The notes beneath the pieces were generated by a model. The model saw only the letters and a list, made by a program, of their open reading frames with translations, did not search any database and was not told the origin of the DNA. A stretch of DNA of 64,000 bases, from contig URRR01000006.1 in assembly GCA_900550365.1 (NCBI GenBank), positions 1 to 64,000 on the forward strand. Reading direction: 5' to 3'. The position numbers and the translations under genes were made by a program. Shown here piece after piece: positions 1 to 10,100 of the stretch (the stretch's first letter is position 1; each line of letters opens with the position of its first letter). The DNA comes from an uncultured Prevotella sp. Its GTDB lineage: Bacteria > Bacteroidota > Bacteroidia > Bacteroidales > Bacteroidaceae.

Positions 1-117
1 GCCCGTGCCGCCTACGCCCAGATAAAGGGAGACTACGCCGAGGCCGCCCGCCTCTACAAGCAGGCCGCTGACGCCGGTGTAGCCGAGGCAGCTACGAATC
101 TTGAGAACATTGATTAA
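1..117 (+). CDS. C-terminal end of a Sel1/TPR-like repeat protein (partial)
   Basis: The reading frame is open from base 1 to a TAA at 115-117 and encodes the last 38 residues of a protein that begins outside the window. The sequence (GDYAEAARLYKQAADAGVAE...) matches the helix-turn-helix pattern of Sel1/TPR solenoid repeats, with small residues at the helix packing positions and the typical YKQAADAG turn. Such repeats mediate protein-protein contacts. The rest of the protein, and so its function, cannot be seen. A long simple-sequence tract starts directly after the stop. Confidence 0.7.
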   Translation, partial: ARAAYAQIKGDYAEAARLYKQAADAGVAEAATNLENID

Positions 118-394
118 AAGTAAAAAGGTAGAAAAGGAGAAAAGTAAAGAAGTAGAAAAGGAGTAAAGGAGTAAAGGAGTAAGGAGTAAAGGAGTAAGTA
201 GTAAAGGAGTAAGTAGTAAAGGAGTAAGTAGTAAGGAGTAAAAGTAGTAAAGTTTTAGGAGTTAAGTAGTTATGGAGTTAAGACAAATGTCTGTTGGCTC
301 TCACCTTCTCACCTTCTCACTTTCTCACCTTCAACGGGCTTTCTCACCTTCAACTGGCTTTCTCACCTTTAATTGCTCTCCCAGTTCTCTCAGA
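118..394. repeat. Simple-sequence tract: purine-rich arm then pyrimidine-rich arm
   Basis: Positions 120-270 are reiterations of GGAGTAA/AGTAGTAA. Positions 300-370 are reiterations of CTCACCTT, including two copies of a TTCTCACCTTCAAC(G/T)GGCT unit. Between them is the small palindrome GACAAATGTC (284-293). The layout of purine arm, short centre and pyrimidine arm recurs elsewhere in the window (48140-48297, 49670-49905, 53604-53815). No gene is visible here; a 62-codon frame (272-460) is made of repeat sequence. Confidence 0.7.
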
Positions 395-440
395 CTATTA
401 GTCCTATTGGCCTTATTGGTCCTATTGGTTCTTATTGGTC
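395..440. repeat. Five tandem ~9-bp repeats (CTATTGGTC-like) upstream of the pilus operon
   Basis: Units at 395-403, 404-412, 413-421, 422-430 and 431-440 (the last is 10 bp) are variants of CTATTGGTC. They end 56 bp before the first pilus gene, where a promoter would be expected, and no clear TAnnTTTG -7 box is visible between them and the start codon. Copy-number change here could alter spacing in the regulatory region; this is inference. Confidence 0.65.
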
Positions 441-496
441 CCATTTCTCCCATTAAATAAGGAATTATTCTAATTATTAACTAAACATAACTTAAG

Positions 497-2308
497 ATGA
501 AAAAGTACAAATTCTTAACATTAGCTTTTACGGCGCTGATGTTTGGAGCATGTTCAAGCGATGACGTCGTTGTTGACGATCAGCCAGGAGTTGCAACTCC
601 GGGTGAGAAAGGTTATGTAAACCTTTCAATCAATCTGCCTACCCAGCCGAGCAGTCGTGCTAATGACGTGTTCGATAATGGCGATGAGAAGGAGTATAAC
701 GTAAACAACGCTTATCTGTTCCTGTTCAAAGGCGCAAATGAAGCCAGCGCAACATTCCAGAGCGGTTATGAGCTTACTACAGGCTCGTGGAATGACCAGG
801 CAAACGGTAGCAATATTACTACTTATGCAAGCATAGTCCAGGAGATAACAAAGCCTTCAATCACTGGCAATGACAAACTTTATGCATTGGTAGTTCTCAA
901 TGGTAACGGTGTTATTACAAAAGGCGGTACTGCTGAAGATCCTACATTTAAGTATGGCAGTTATGATTTTACCAAAGGTTCAACAACATTGAATGATTTG
1001 ACAAATACGAATGCATTGTCAGGTTTGGATCTTTCTACTGTAGCAAGCGTTTCAGGTGACGGAAACTTCCTTATGAGCAATGCTCCGCTGTTCTCTAAAC
1101 CTGGCGGCGCAACAAACCCTGCTGACGGCACTGTTTCAACTCTTGCAGAAGTTAATCCTAATCTTATTTATACAGAAAAAGCCGCTGCTGAAACTGGTGC
1201 GGCTGCTGCCAACATCTATGTTGAGAGAGCTGTTGCTAAAGTAACTATTGCGAATACAAGTGCTGAGAACAAAACTACCGTTGATGGTTTGGATTATACA
1301 ATCGCTGGTTGGGCTCTTGATGTAACAAATAATAGTACCTATCTCGTTCGTAATGTTGCACCTACAACTTCTTGGTGGAGCTATTATTCTTCAAAATCGA
1401 CTCCTGCAGACTATCGTTTTGTAGGTTCTTCTGCTGTGGCAGCTAACCTTTACCGCACATATTGGGGTGTTGACCCGAATTATGACGGTAATAATTATGG
1501 AAATGAACCTTTCGCAATTCATTCTGGTGAAACCTATACAGATGATGAATTGACATCTTTTGATAATCCTCTTTATTGCTTCGAGAATACTTTCAATGCA
1601 GAAAATATGCGTCAGAATCAGACAACTCAAGTAATTGTTGCTGCTGATTTTAATACTAAGACAGACTTCTATACACTCCGTGGTAATAAGGATAAAGATA
1701 GCTTGTTTACAAGAGCCGCTGCAGAAAGTAGAATTAAGGCTGCTTATTTGAATAATAAAGATATTGCAGCAGCAATCAAAGGAGCTACAATGGCAGAATC
1801 TGAAACTAAAATAGAAGCATCTGATCTTACTGTTACTTTTGATAGTGAAGAAGGTGGCTATTTGACAGTTACAGAAATAGAACTTACTGAAGATGGTGTT
1901 AAAAAGTTTAAAGATTCGAGCGTCCCTGCTATCCTCACTAAAGGTGGTGATGGTCATGCGGCTGTAGTTAAAATAGTAAGCGATGACATGCGTGTCGCAT
2001 ACTACAAGGGTGGCCGTTCTTACTATCACGCTATGATTCAGCACTTTGGTGATCAGACTCCTTGGAACGCAAGTGATGTTACTGGTACAGATTCTTATGG
2101 AACTCCTGCAAATGAAGCTGATTACCTCGGCCGTTGGGGTGTACTCCGTAACAACTGGTATCAGATTAGCGTTACAGGTATAGCTGAGCTTGGTGAACCA
2201 GAGGTTCCTTCTGTTCCAGGTTCATATGATGACCCGACAGAGTCTTGGATTCGTGTTAATATCAATGTCCTCTCTTGGGCAGTACGTACTCAGAATGTAG
2301 GTCTCTGA
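497..2308 (+). CDS. Mfa1/FimA-type major pilus (fimbrial) subunit, lipoprotein precursor
   Basis: Probable structural subunit of a Bacteroidota type V pilus (603 aa). The N-terminus is a lipoprotein signal with lipobox ending FGAC (Cys19). A TQPSSRAND segment puts an Arg-Ala bond at residues 54-55, where family pilins are typically cut by an Arg-specific protease after export. The C-terminus (SWIRVNINVLSWAVRTQNVGL, residues ~583-603) has the alternating hydrophobic V-N-V...W pattern seen in Mfa1-family subunits, where strand exchange joins subunits. It is first in a five-gene cluster and is followed by a terminator-like hairpin, consistent with higher expression than the downstream genes. Codon use is AT-rich compared with the next gene (hand count on one 60-base line each: 21 versus 36 G+C). 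Family assignment is firm; major versus minor role is inferred from gene order. Confidence 0.85.
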   Translation: MKKYKFLTLAFTALMFGACSSDDVVVDDQPGVATPGEKGYVNLSINLPTQPSSRANDVFDNGDEKEYNVNNAYLFLFKGANEASATFQSGYELTTGSWNDQANGSNITTYASIVQEITKPSITGNDKLYALVVLNGNGVITKGGTAEDPTFKYGSYDFTKGSTTLNDLTNTNALSGLDLSTVASVSGDGNFLMSNAPLFSKPGGATNPADGTVSTLAEVNPNLIYTEKAAAETGAAAANIYVERAVAKVTIANTSAENKTTVDGLDYTIAGWALDVTNNSTYLVRNVAPTTSWWSYYSSKSTPADYRFVGSSAVAANLYRTYWGVDPNYDGNNYGNEPFAIHSGETYTDDELTSFDNPLYCFENTFNAENMRQNQTTQVIVAADFNTKTDFYTLRGNKDKDSLFTRAAAESRIKAAYLNNKDIAAAIKGATMAESETKIEASDLTVTFDSEEGGYLTVTEIELTEDGVKKFKDSSVPAILTKGGDGHAAVVKIVSDDMRVAYYKGGRSYYHAMIQHFGDQTPWNASDVTGTDSYGTPANEADYLGRWGVLRNNWYQISVTGIAELGEPEVPSVPGSYDDPTESWIRVNINVLSWAVRTQNVGL

Positions 2309-2366
2309 TCATTTCTTGGTTTGGATCTATTCTTAGATCTTTAAAATATTATATTCACTTTTTTTG

Positions 2367-2400
2367 TCCCGGTGGCGTCGGGATGACGCTGCCGGGATTT
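2367..2400 (+). terminator. Hairpin plus T-run after the first pilin gene (possible attenuator)
   Basis: TCCCGGTGGCGTC (2367-2379) pairs with GACGCTGCCGGGA (2385-2397), with two wobble or mismatched positions, around a 5-base loop, and is followed by TTTT. It lies 59 bp after the pilin stop and 166 bp before the anchor gene. It would stop most transcripts after the first pilin and let some read through. A smaller GATCTA/TAGATC hairpin precedes it near 2325-2340. The rest of the gap to 2565 shows nothing recognisable. Confidence 0.6.
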
Positions 2401-2565
2401 TAAAAAAAAACCTGCGGGCGGATGCCCGGATGTGATTACGCTGCCTTAAGTGGCGGCATTTTGAAGAGGAAACTATAGCCGGCCACACCGGCAATACATA
2501 TAGACGTGGAGCAAGACGATTTACTCCGTGTCCTTGAATAACGTTAATGATAATCTGACGAAAAT

Positions 2566-3723
2566 ATGAAACGCTTGATGAAGAAATGTCTCGCTTCGGC
2601 AGCAATGCTGGCATGCGTCGGCCTGTTGGCCTCCTGTGACATGATGGAGCAGTCATATGAGGACTGTCCCAGCGGTCTGTATGTCAACTTTAAGTATGAC
2701 TACAACCTTCAGCGTGCCGATATGTTCAACGACCACGTCGGCTCAGTCACTCTCTACATCTTCGACGAGGCCGGCAAACTGGTGCGTACGCAGGAGGAGA
2801 GTAACATCGGCTCGTCAGCCCCGCTGGCATCGCCCACCTACGCGATGCACGTAACGGGACTGGCTCCGGGCAAGTACCGCTTCCTGGCTCTGGCCGGACA
2901 GAAGCCATACTCAGACATGCTGGAGACCGGCCGTGCCAAGTTTATCCGCTCAGACATGCCCGCAGGCAGCGACATGCAGGACCTGGAAGTGCAGCTCGAC
3001 CGCACCCCGGCAGATAAAAGCGGCGAGTTTTATGAGATATTGGATTCATTGGGAATTGATACGGAGGGCGATTTCTATAATGTAGAGAATAACGGTCTGC
3101 CCCTGGACACCCTGTGGCACGGCATGCTCACCGAGCCGGTTGAGGTATATCCCGAAAGCTCTTACCGCGTTTCATATGCTACTGTACCGCTCGTGAGAGA
3201 CACCAAGCAGATAACCGTCAGCCTGCGTGAACTGGACGACCCGACGAAAATGGATGTCAATGACTACGACTTCGCTATCATAGACCATAATCCTCACATA
3301 CTGTGGGACAACTCGCTCGACGAGACCGACGCCGTGGTTTACAGGCCTTTCTATACATGGAATACGGATGACCGTACGCCAGCCACCGACCCTGACGGCA
3401 GTGATCTTGGAGAAGTAGGCCATATCGGCCATGCTGACTTTATGACATCACGCCTGATATATCATGACGACCCGGCTGACGACGGACACCTTATAATAAT
3501 AAATAAAAGTACCGGCGTTGCGATTGTGCACTTGAATCTGCCTGACATTCTGAGCCAGCTCCGCACGAGCGAGAGCATCTACCGTTACGACGAGCAGGAG
3601 TTTCTTGACCGCGGTTACGAGTATCAGATAGACGTGTTCCTGCGTGGCGGCAACCTCGCCTATATCAATATCAGCATCAGCGTGCTGGGCTGGAGCAAGC
3701 GCATACAGTTTGAGGAACTCTGA
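2566..3723 (+). CDS. FimB/Mfa2-family fimbrial anchor subunit
   Basis: 385-aa lipoprotein of the FimB/Mfa2 family, which anchors type V pili in the outer membrane and limits their length. The lipobox LLASC puts the lipidated cysteine at residue 24. The sequence after it (EDCPSGLYVNFKYDYN...) is the characteristic family start, followed by the first beta-sandwich strand region (VGSVTLYIFDEAGKLV) and, at the C-terminus, ISISVLGWSKRIQFEEL. Unlike the other three lipoproteins in the locus it has no (S/T)RA(N/D) cleavage motif near the N-terminus, which fits a subunit that stays membrane-anchored. It is GC-rich, and the next gene starts 58 bp downstream, suggesting one transcript. Confidence 0.87.
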   Translation: MKRLMKKCLASAAMLACVGLLASCDMMEQSYEDCPSGLYVNFKYDYNLQRADMFNDHVGSVTLYIFDEAGKLVRTQEESNIGSSAPLASPTYAMHVTGLAPGKYRFLALAGQKPYSDMLETGRAKFIRSDMPAGSDMQDLEVQLDRTPADKSGEFYEILDSLGIDTEGDFYNVENNGLPLDTLWHGMLTEPVEVYPESSYRVSYATVPLVRDTKQITVSLRELDDPTKMDVNDYDFAIIDHNPHILWDNSLDETDAVVYRPFYTWNTDDRTPATDPDGSDLGEVGHIGHADFMTSRLIYHDDPADDGHLIIINKSTGVAIVHLNLPDILSQLRTSESIYRYDEQEFLDRGYEYQIDVFLRGGNLAYINISISVLGWSKRIQFEEL

Positions 3724-3781
3724 TGTGGCGGCCGTTGAGGCAGTCATTACAGCAAATGTGTTTAATTAAAATTATTACGAT

Positions 3782-5587
3782 ATGCGTCATTTAATGAGAT
3801 ATATATGTGGCCCGACGGCCTGCGTGGCTGCTGCGTTGCTGCTCTGGGGATGCTCGTCTGACGACATCACCGACCCGGGTGCAGGAACGCAAGACGGAAC
3901 AGGAGGCAAGTCGTACGTGACGCTTACTTTCGTGCAGTCGTCAGGCAGCGGCACACGTGCCAACCCTACGGGCGGTGAGGACGGTGACGGCCGTCAACCT
4001 GGAACGGATGATGAGAACGAGATAAGCTCAGCCGTGGCGTTCTTCTATAAGGCTAATGATGACGAGAACATCAATGCAGACGCAGGTACACCAATTACGG
4101 CAGCCGTGTCTTTTGAAAATATAGAGCATTCTGGAGATAATTTACCGAATATCGAGAAGATTTATACCACCGAAACAAAGTCGGTTGACATGGAGGACGG
4201 CGATTATCACGTGATAGTAGTAGCCAACCCCGGCACAACAGACTGGTGGACAGGTCAAAATCTTACGCTCGGCGCAGTGCGTGACCATAGACAGACAACG
4301 GCATGGACTGAAAACAACGAAAGCTATTCAGACTTCCTTATGTCTTCAGAAAAAGACGCGACACTTAAACTTGAATCAAATTCCATTGATGAACCCGCTG
4401 TAGTAGAAGCAACCGTTGAGCGCATGGCGGCACGCCTCGATTATGCGACCAAAGGGAAATATGAATGTCTTGACCAAAAATATAAAGACTCGTGGGTAGA
4501 GATAACCGGCGCAGCCCTTGTGAACAATCTTACCGCCGGCTCGTATCTGCTGAAAAGAGTAACGAACGAAACCGATACAGAAACGAAAATATACCTCGAC
4601 GACGAAACGGTTGATAACAACGGCATGGGCACAAACTACGTGCTTGACCCGTGGACGTTGGTGAAAGACGCTGAAACAACTTCATTTATTTTACCTAACC
4701 AATCATCTGTAACCGCTTCTGGTCTTTACGGCGTATATTATAACAACGGAAGCCAAGACCCGAACTGGTGGGCTAAATATGTAGAGGAAGGCACGGCCAT
4801 GGGCGACGGTTTTAATCGCATAGGCTACACCCTTGAGAACACCACACTTGCGGATAACACGAGCAAGGCATATAACACGGGAGTAGTGTTTAAGGCGAAA
4901 TTCTATCCTGCCGATGGTTCAGTAAGAGGAACTTACACTGACGGTGCAACGTTCTTTGCGTGGGGAACATCTCTTTATGCGTCAATTGAAGACATAATGA
5001 CGCATTTATACGGAAGCAATATATTTAATGATTTTGATAAAAGCATTGAAGAATGTAATTCTTGGAATGATTTAAGCAAGTTTATCACCAGCACACTTAA
5101 AGAAAACGACCCCAGCGGTTACTATGATTTTCTTAAAGGACAATACGAACAATACAAAAACAACGAAAATATCGCTTTTGATAATGTAAAGGAAAGCCTT
5201 TATTGGAAGGCTTACATGAAGAATGTCTGCGGATATTCCTATGAGAATGAAACTGTTACGCTTGACCAGGTTGGAAACATTTCTACCCGTGAGGCGTTAA
5301 AGCCATACGGCGTAAGCACATACGAGGACGCTACGTGTTATTACACGTGGTGGGTGCGCCACTGCAACGACGACTCGTCGGGAGAAAGTTCTACGACAGA
5401 TGACAGCGACATTGATGACGGCGGCAACGGCGTAATGGAGTATGCCATTGTCCGCAACAACATATATAAGCTTACAGTTGAAAGCGTTTACAGCCTGGGC
5501 GGCGACGTGCCGGGCGACAATCCTCTCAGAGTGAACGTTTATGTTAACGACTGGCTGCTGCTCACTACAGAGGAGCTGCCGATGTGA
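3782..5587 (+). CDS. Second Mfa1-type pilus subunit (accessory pilin)
   Basis: 601-aa lipoprotein with lipobox LLLWGC (Cys24), an Asp/Gly-rich linker and a GSGTRANPTG segment giving an Arg-Ala site at residues 59-60, as in the first pilin. The C-terminal strand (PLRVNVYVNDWLLLTTEELPM) follows the Mfa1-family pattern. It is the third gene of the cluster, where accessory or tip subunits such as mfa3 lie in Porphyromonas; the exact role (shaft, adaptor or tip) cannot be read from sequence. Base composition is uneven: roughly 4080-4180 and 4680-5300 are AT-rich while both ends are GC-rich, suggesting a variable central region. The next gene begins 25 bp after the stop. Confidence 0.78.
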   Translation: MRHLMRYICGPTACVAAALLLWGCSSDDITDPGAGTQDGTGGKSYVTLTFVQSSGSGTRANPTGGEDGDGRQPGTDDENEISSAVAFFYKANDDENINADAGTPITAAVSFENIEHSGDNLPNIEKIYTTETKSVDMEDGDYHVIVVANPGTTDWWTGQNLTLGAVRDHRQTTAWTENNESYSDFLMSSEKDATLKLESNSIDEPAVVEATVERMAARLDYATKGKYECLDQKYKDSWVEITGAALVNNLTAGSYLLKRVTNETDTETKIYLDDETVDNNGMGTNYVLDPWTLVKDAETTSFILPNQSSVTASGLYGVYYNNGSQDPNWWAKYVEEGTAMGDGFNRIGYTLENTTLADNTSKAYNTGVVFKAKFYPADGSVRGTYTDGATFFAWGTSLYASIEDIMTHLYGSNIFNDFDKSIEECNSWNDLSKFITSTLKENDPSGYYDFLKGQYEQYKNNENIAFDNVKESLYWKAYMKNVCGYSYENETVTLDQVGNISTREALKPYGVSTYEDATCYYTWWVRHCNDDSSGESSTTDDSDIDDGGNGVMEYAIVRNNIYKLTVESVYSLGGDVPGDNPLRVNVYVNDWLLLTTEELPM

Positions 5588-5612
5588 TTAAGAACAGAAA
5601 GAAGATACGGAT

Positions 5613-7073
5613 ATGAGTACAAGAATAAAGGAAACGTTCAGGAAGGCGTTGCGCCTGCTGCCGTTGCTTGGCGTGGCGCTTCTTTGCTCGTGCTATGAGG
5701 ACGAGGCCGACGAGTGTCCCGACAGCGGGGCGCCCGTTACGGTGCAGTTTAAGATTACCGCCGAGAACGCCGACGACCTTAACGGCACACGTGCAGATGA
5801 ACCCAATTATGAGGCCGGCAAAGACCACGAGTATATCAGCAACCTCTGCGTACTGATAGTTCAGGGTAATGCTGTTGTTGAGAAACTTCTGCTTGACAAG
5901 CCTGATTTCGATATATCAGCTACCAGTGACCTGGCAAAGGCAGGCAATATAAAAAGCTGCACGTCTCGCGAACTTATACTCGATCCGGGAACATACGTTA
6001 TTTATGCTTTCGCAAATCTCAATACAGTATTTGATGATGATCAACCCGATTGGGGTTCTATTTCCGGCTTGGAAAAAGGCGAAGAGATACCCGATGATGT
6101 CGACATCGACAATATGGTGCTTGAAGACCCGGCAGGCAAGCTGAATTTTGATGAGGGTAAGTTTATCCCCATGAGCGCGAAAGAGACGGTAACGGTAAAC
6201 TCATCGACAGGCCTTATATCCATTGGTCTCGACCGCCTCGTGAGCAAAGTGCGCATGAGGGTGTTCGGTCCTGCCGGCACAACGATTGAAAGCCTGACGT
6301 TCAGCGGTTATGCTGATAAGGTTGCGCTGCTCAAAGAAAAGATCCTTGGCGAAAATGATTATTTATGCAACAAGTTTGTACCGCTTTCTAATCCTACTAA
6401 TAATGGTGTGATACCTGAGAAAGACGGTGACTATGTCGGTTATGCCGACTTCTACGTCAACGCCACGCCTGCATCTAATAATTTCACCGTAACGCTTACA
6501 ACCGACGAGAACGGCGGCACGACATATATCAGCACGACAACGCGCGATGAGCTGCCCCGCAACTCAATATATCCGCTTGACCTTACGCTTAACCCCTACG
6601 GCCTTGACCTTAGCGGCTGGTTCAGCGTAGTCCCGATAGGTACTGTGCCGATTTATTTCAAAGCAGCTTTAGACCCGAATACTTACGAAGTAGAGATAGC
6701 CGAGGGTGCGCAGTTCAAGTTTGCCGTAAATACCGTTACTGGTAGTTATGGTCAGGCAAAAGTCACTTCATGTGAATGGACAAACTTGAATGACCCTGAT
6801 GACGGTTTCGCTTTTACATCAGATCCCAATTTGACGACAGTAGAGGGACACGTCACGGCACGCGCAGGGCTGGATCTTCCGTTCAATGTAAAGGTGGACT
6901 GGAACGACGGCGGTCATGACTACACCCGAATATACACCGTCAATGTTCACACGGTAGGTCTCGCCGAAGTAGACTGGGGTAATGTCGAAGATGATGAACC
7001 AAACTTAACCCGCTCCGCCGTGTGGAACGTCATACCGACACCTGAGGTTCTGAATATTTTCAGAAATAACTAA
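5613..7073 (+). CDS. Fimbrillin-like accessory subunit, lipoprotein
   Basis: 486-aa protein with a lipoprotein signal (ALLCSC, Cys27), the EDECPDSGAPVTVQFKI start common to Bacteroidota fimbrillin-like proteins and a DLNGTRADEPN segment with Arg-Ala at residues 60-61. The first half has beta-sandwich-type pattern (EYISNLCVLIVQGNAVVEKL...); the second half includes a stretch resembling an Ig-like or BACON-like segment (FSVVPIGTVPIYFKAALDPNTYEVEIAEGAQFKFAVN). It lies 25 bp after the preceding pilin and 34 bp before the giant adhesin, so it is probably part of the pilus tip assembly. That role is inferred from position and shared processing motif; I cannot name the subfamily with certainty. Confidence 0.68.
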   Translation: MSTRIKETFRKALRLLPLLGVALLCSCYEDEADECPDSGAPVTVQFKITAENADDLNGTRADEPNYEAGKDHEYISNLCVLIVQGNAVVEKLLLDKPDFDISATSDLAKAGNIKSCTSRELILDPGTYVIYAFANLNTVFDDDQPDWGSISGLEKGEEIPDDVDIDNMVLEDPAGKLNFDEGKFIPMSAKETVTVNSSTGLISIGLDRLVSKVRMRVFGPAGTTIESLTFSGYADKVALLKEKILGENDYLCNKFVPLSNPTNNGVIPEKDGDYVGYADFYVNATPASNNFTVTLTTDENGGTTYISTTTRDELPRNSIYPLDLTLNPYGLDLSGWFSVVPIGTVPIYFKAALDPNTYEVEIAEGAQFKFAVNTVTGSYGQAKVTSCEWTNLNDPDDGFAFTSDPNLTTVEGHVTARAGLDLPFNVKVDWNDGGHDYTRIYTVNVHTVGLAEVDWGNVEDDEPNLTRSAVWNVIPTPEVLNIFRNN

Positions 7074-7107
7074 ATACGATTATTTGAAGAACTAAATAGG
7101 ATTTAAT

Positions 7108-10100
7108 ATGAAAACTTTTAATTATATATGTAAGATATTTTTACTTTCTGTCCTCCTCTGCGGTTTCAGCTCCGCCGCAGTAGGGCAGGTGTCGGGCAAT
7201 AGTTATGATTTGGTAGAATATAACAGTCGGGACATTTTATCTGAAATTAGCGCAAGAACTACAGGAACTGGGGGTGCAAACGTAGGAAACGGTACTAATC
7301 GAATAGCAAATGCTTTTGATGGTAATTCTTCTACATGGTGGAAATCTACGCAAAATGGAAATGTATATATTTATTTTACTTTTACCAGAGAAATCTCAAT
7401 AGATAGAATTTATATACAATTAGGCGGCGAAACTCAGGAAAGGCCAAATCATATTGTATTTTCTACGTCTTCAGATGGCAGTAATTGGAACGAATATGTG
7501 ACTGTTGCCCATAATAGGAGTGAGGAGTATTTTGATCATGCATTTTTATCACTCACCACACGGTATTTACGACTTACACTTGACCCAGATAGAAACTCAG
7601 GCGAAACCTATAAATTGGCTATAAATGAGTTCCATTTTTATTGGAGTGATGCAAAATATACCAATAGTACAATCAAGCACAAGCCAGCCAAGTGGTTTGA
7701 TTTGCGAGATGATTTAGGACTAAATCCCCAGTCTCTTGGCTCTTTCGATTATGAAACGCAGATGTTTGATGCCGAAAAATCGATGTCCGGCAATGAAATT
7801 CAGGCTGCTCACACATATATTGACACTATCTATATGCATAAGGGCGAAAGCGTACTTCTGACACTGCCGACAAAGAGCGGTACGGGAATAGGTGGGTCAT
7901 CAAGTGCTCAGACATATCAGCGTTGGTATAGCTACCGTACAGACGGAACTTTTGAACTTGAGGACAAGAATACAAATAACATTGATGGTGTAGTAGACCT
8001 TCTAACACCTCATGGTGCTACAAATGTTTACAGGTTCGCAAACGGATATGTCGGTCGTCCGCTTGGTGATATTGCTGAAGGTATGGACTTTTATTATCCA
8101 AGGGATGATCAATTTGATGCGTGGTTTCCAAAATCAAGCGCAAGCGTGGATAACGACTGGTTTGTCGTAGCTTGTGACGTTTCAGGATATACTGACTTTA
8201 CGCAAGACTTTGAGTCAGCAGGAGGTGAAGGTAATTATAATGGGGGAGTTTCAGAGAATGAAATTTTATCACAGGGAGCAGAGAAATTTAGAAACGGCTG
8301 GTGGGAACCCACTATTTCTGTCCGTGTGATTTATTATATTGTAGGTGTAGACAATCATGGATCTACTGATAGTTGGAACAAAGGTCATAACAGACTTATA
8401 TCTACTGATTATCAAGGTGGAAATGTTGATGGTCAGTACCTTGAGGAATACGACATAACTTTCCCCGCGAAACATTTGTCAAACTATACAGATGAGCTTG
8501 TTGCTCTTTCGAAAGACGCACGCAGCTATGCCATTCCTAATCAGAAGGATAATGACGTAGATGAGCTTAACGTTAAAATTGTCGGCAATAACCTGCGGTT
8601 CAGGACTACTCATACTTATACACCTGAGCGTGGTGACCCTATAATTTATTACACCTTGGACCAAACTACAACGCTAAGTGGTGTAAATCGTGTAATAAAG
8701 TTCACTAAAAATGACAGTCAGAATAATCTTGATCCAAATACAACATGGGAGGTAGCAGACGGCACGAAGGAAACAATCCTTGTGACAAAAACTGTCAACG
8801 GTATAATTTATAATATCGCGAAGTACAATCTTACTTTCGTTGCGAACTCTGTGCCATTGACTCAGACGCAGGTGTCTAAACTTGGTACAACTGATGCAGA
8901 AGGACAGGACTGGAATTATACTTACCGTTCACCTGAATGGATGGAAAAAAATCTTAAGAAACTTACAGAGCTGACTTTTGATTATGATCCCACTGTTGCC
9001 GGAAAGTATGGTCAGGAGGAGTATTTCCCATTCCCGTTGGCATGGGACAACAGCAGCTATGCTTTCTTTGACGGTTCGCCTTGGCAAGACTTTAGGAGTT
9101 CGGCATATTATACTGAAACAGTGAACAATGTAAATTACACTTACTGGTATCCTGAGTTCAGTTATTATGCGCTTGTAAACGATTATGTTGGCTATGGTGA
9201 TGTTAAAGGAAATTCTGGAAACGAACCAAATGACGGTGTAGGCAAGCCGGATAACGGATATTTTATATATGTGGACGCTTCTGACCGTCCCGGTGTGCTG
9301 GCACGCCTGCCTTTCGATGAGAAGCTTTGTCCCGGTTCAGAGCTGTTTGTTACTGCATGGATGAAGAGTGCCGGACAAAAAAACAATGACGATGCTGCCG
9401 TGTTGCTCACTGTCTTTGGTGTTAATGCGGACGGAACAGAGACGCCTATCTACCGTCATTCGAGCAGCCAGATACGTACCACCACGTGGCTTACCAACAG
9501 CAATGTGCCCGGAACAGGCAGCGGCACAAACGACTGGTATCAGTTGTATTTCTCGTTCCTGAACAACGACGAGAAGGCGTCAGAATACCAATCATATATC
9601 CTTCAGATAGAGAATAACAGCGCTTCAACTATTGGCGGTGACTATTACCTTGACGACATAAAGGTGTACATCGCTCAGCCCAGTGCGACGGTAACTCAGA
9701 AGGAGTTTACCTGTACCAACGAACGCACCCATATGAGCATGGAGCTTGACTGGGACCGCCTGATGTCACGTGTCGGCTCTGAGAATGCTGGAAGCGGAAC
9801 TGAAGTCGATGGTTACGACGCGATAGACTTCTGCTTTATCGACGTGACAAGATACAACGCTGCTTACGCCGAGGCAATGCAAGGTAAAGATGAATCCGAT
9901 GCTGCTGTGCGGGCTGCCAAGAAAGCGGCAATCGAGGCTTCAGTAGAACAGATAGGTAACGCAATGAATGATGAAGAAGGCGGACAGGTGATAGATGAAA
10001 AGTATATGACGCTGTACTACAAAACTGATTTTGATGAAAACACGGCGTATGACCCTGACGGCAAAACATTTATGTATCAGAATCCGATACCCGGCGAGAC

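Noticed and set aside
272..460. 62-codon plus-strand frame with a hydrophobic LLVLLALLVLLVL stretch
   Set aside because: The apparent membrane segment is translation of the 9-bp tandem repeats, not a conserved protein.
1391..2044. 217-codon minus-strand frame inside the first pilin gene
   Set aside because: It has no motif and arises from the AT-rich pilin codons; the pilin frame has signal and family C-terminus.
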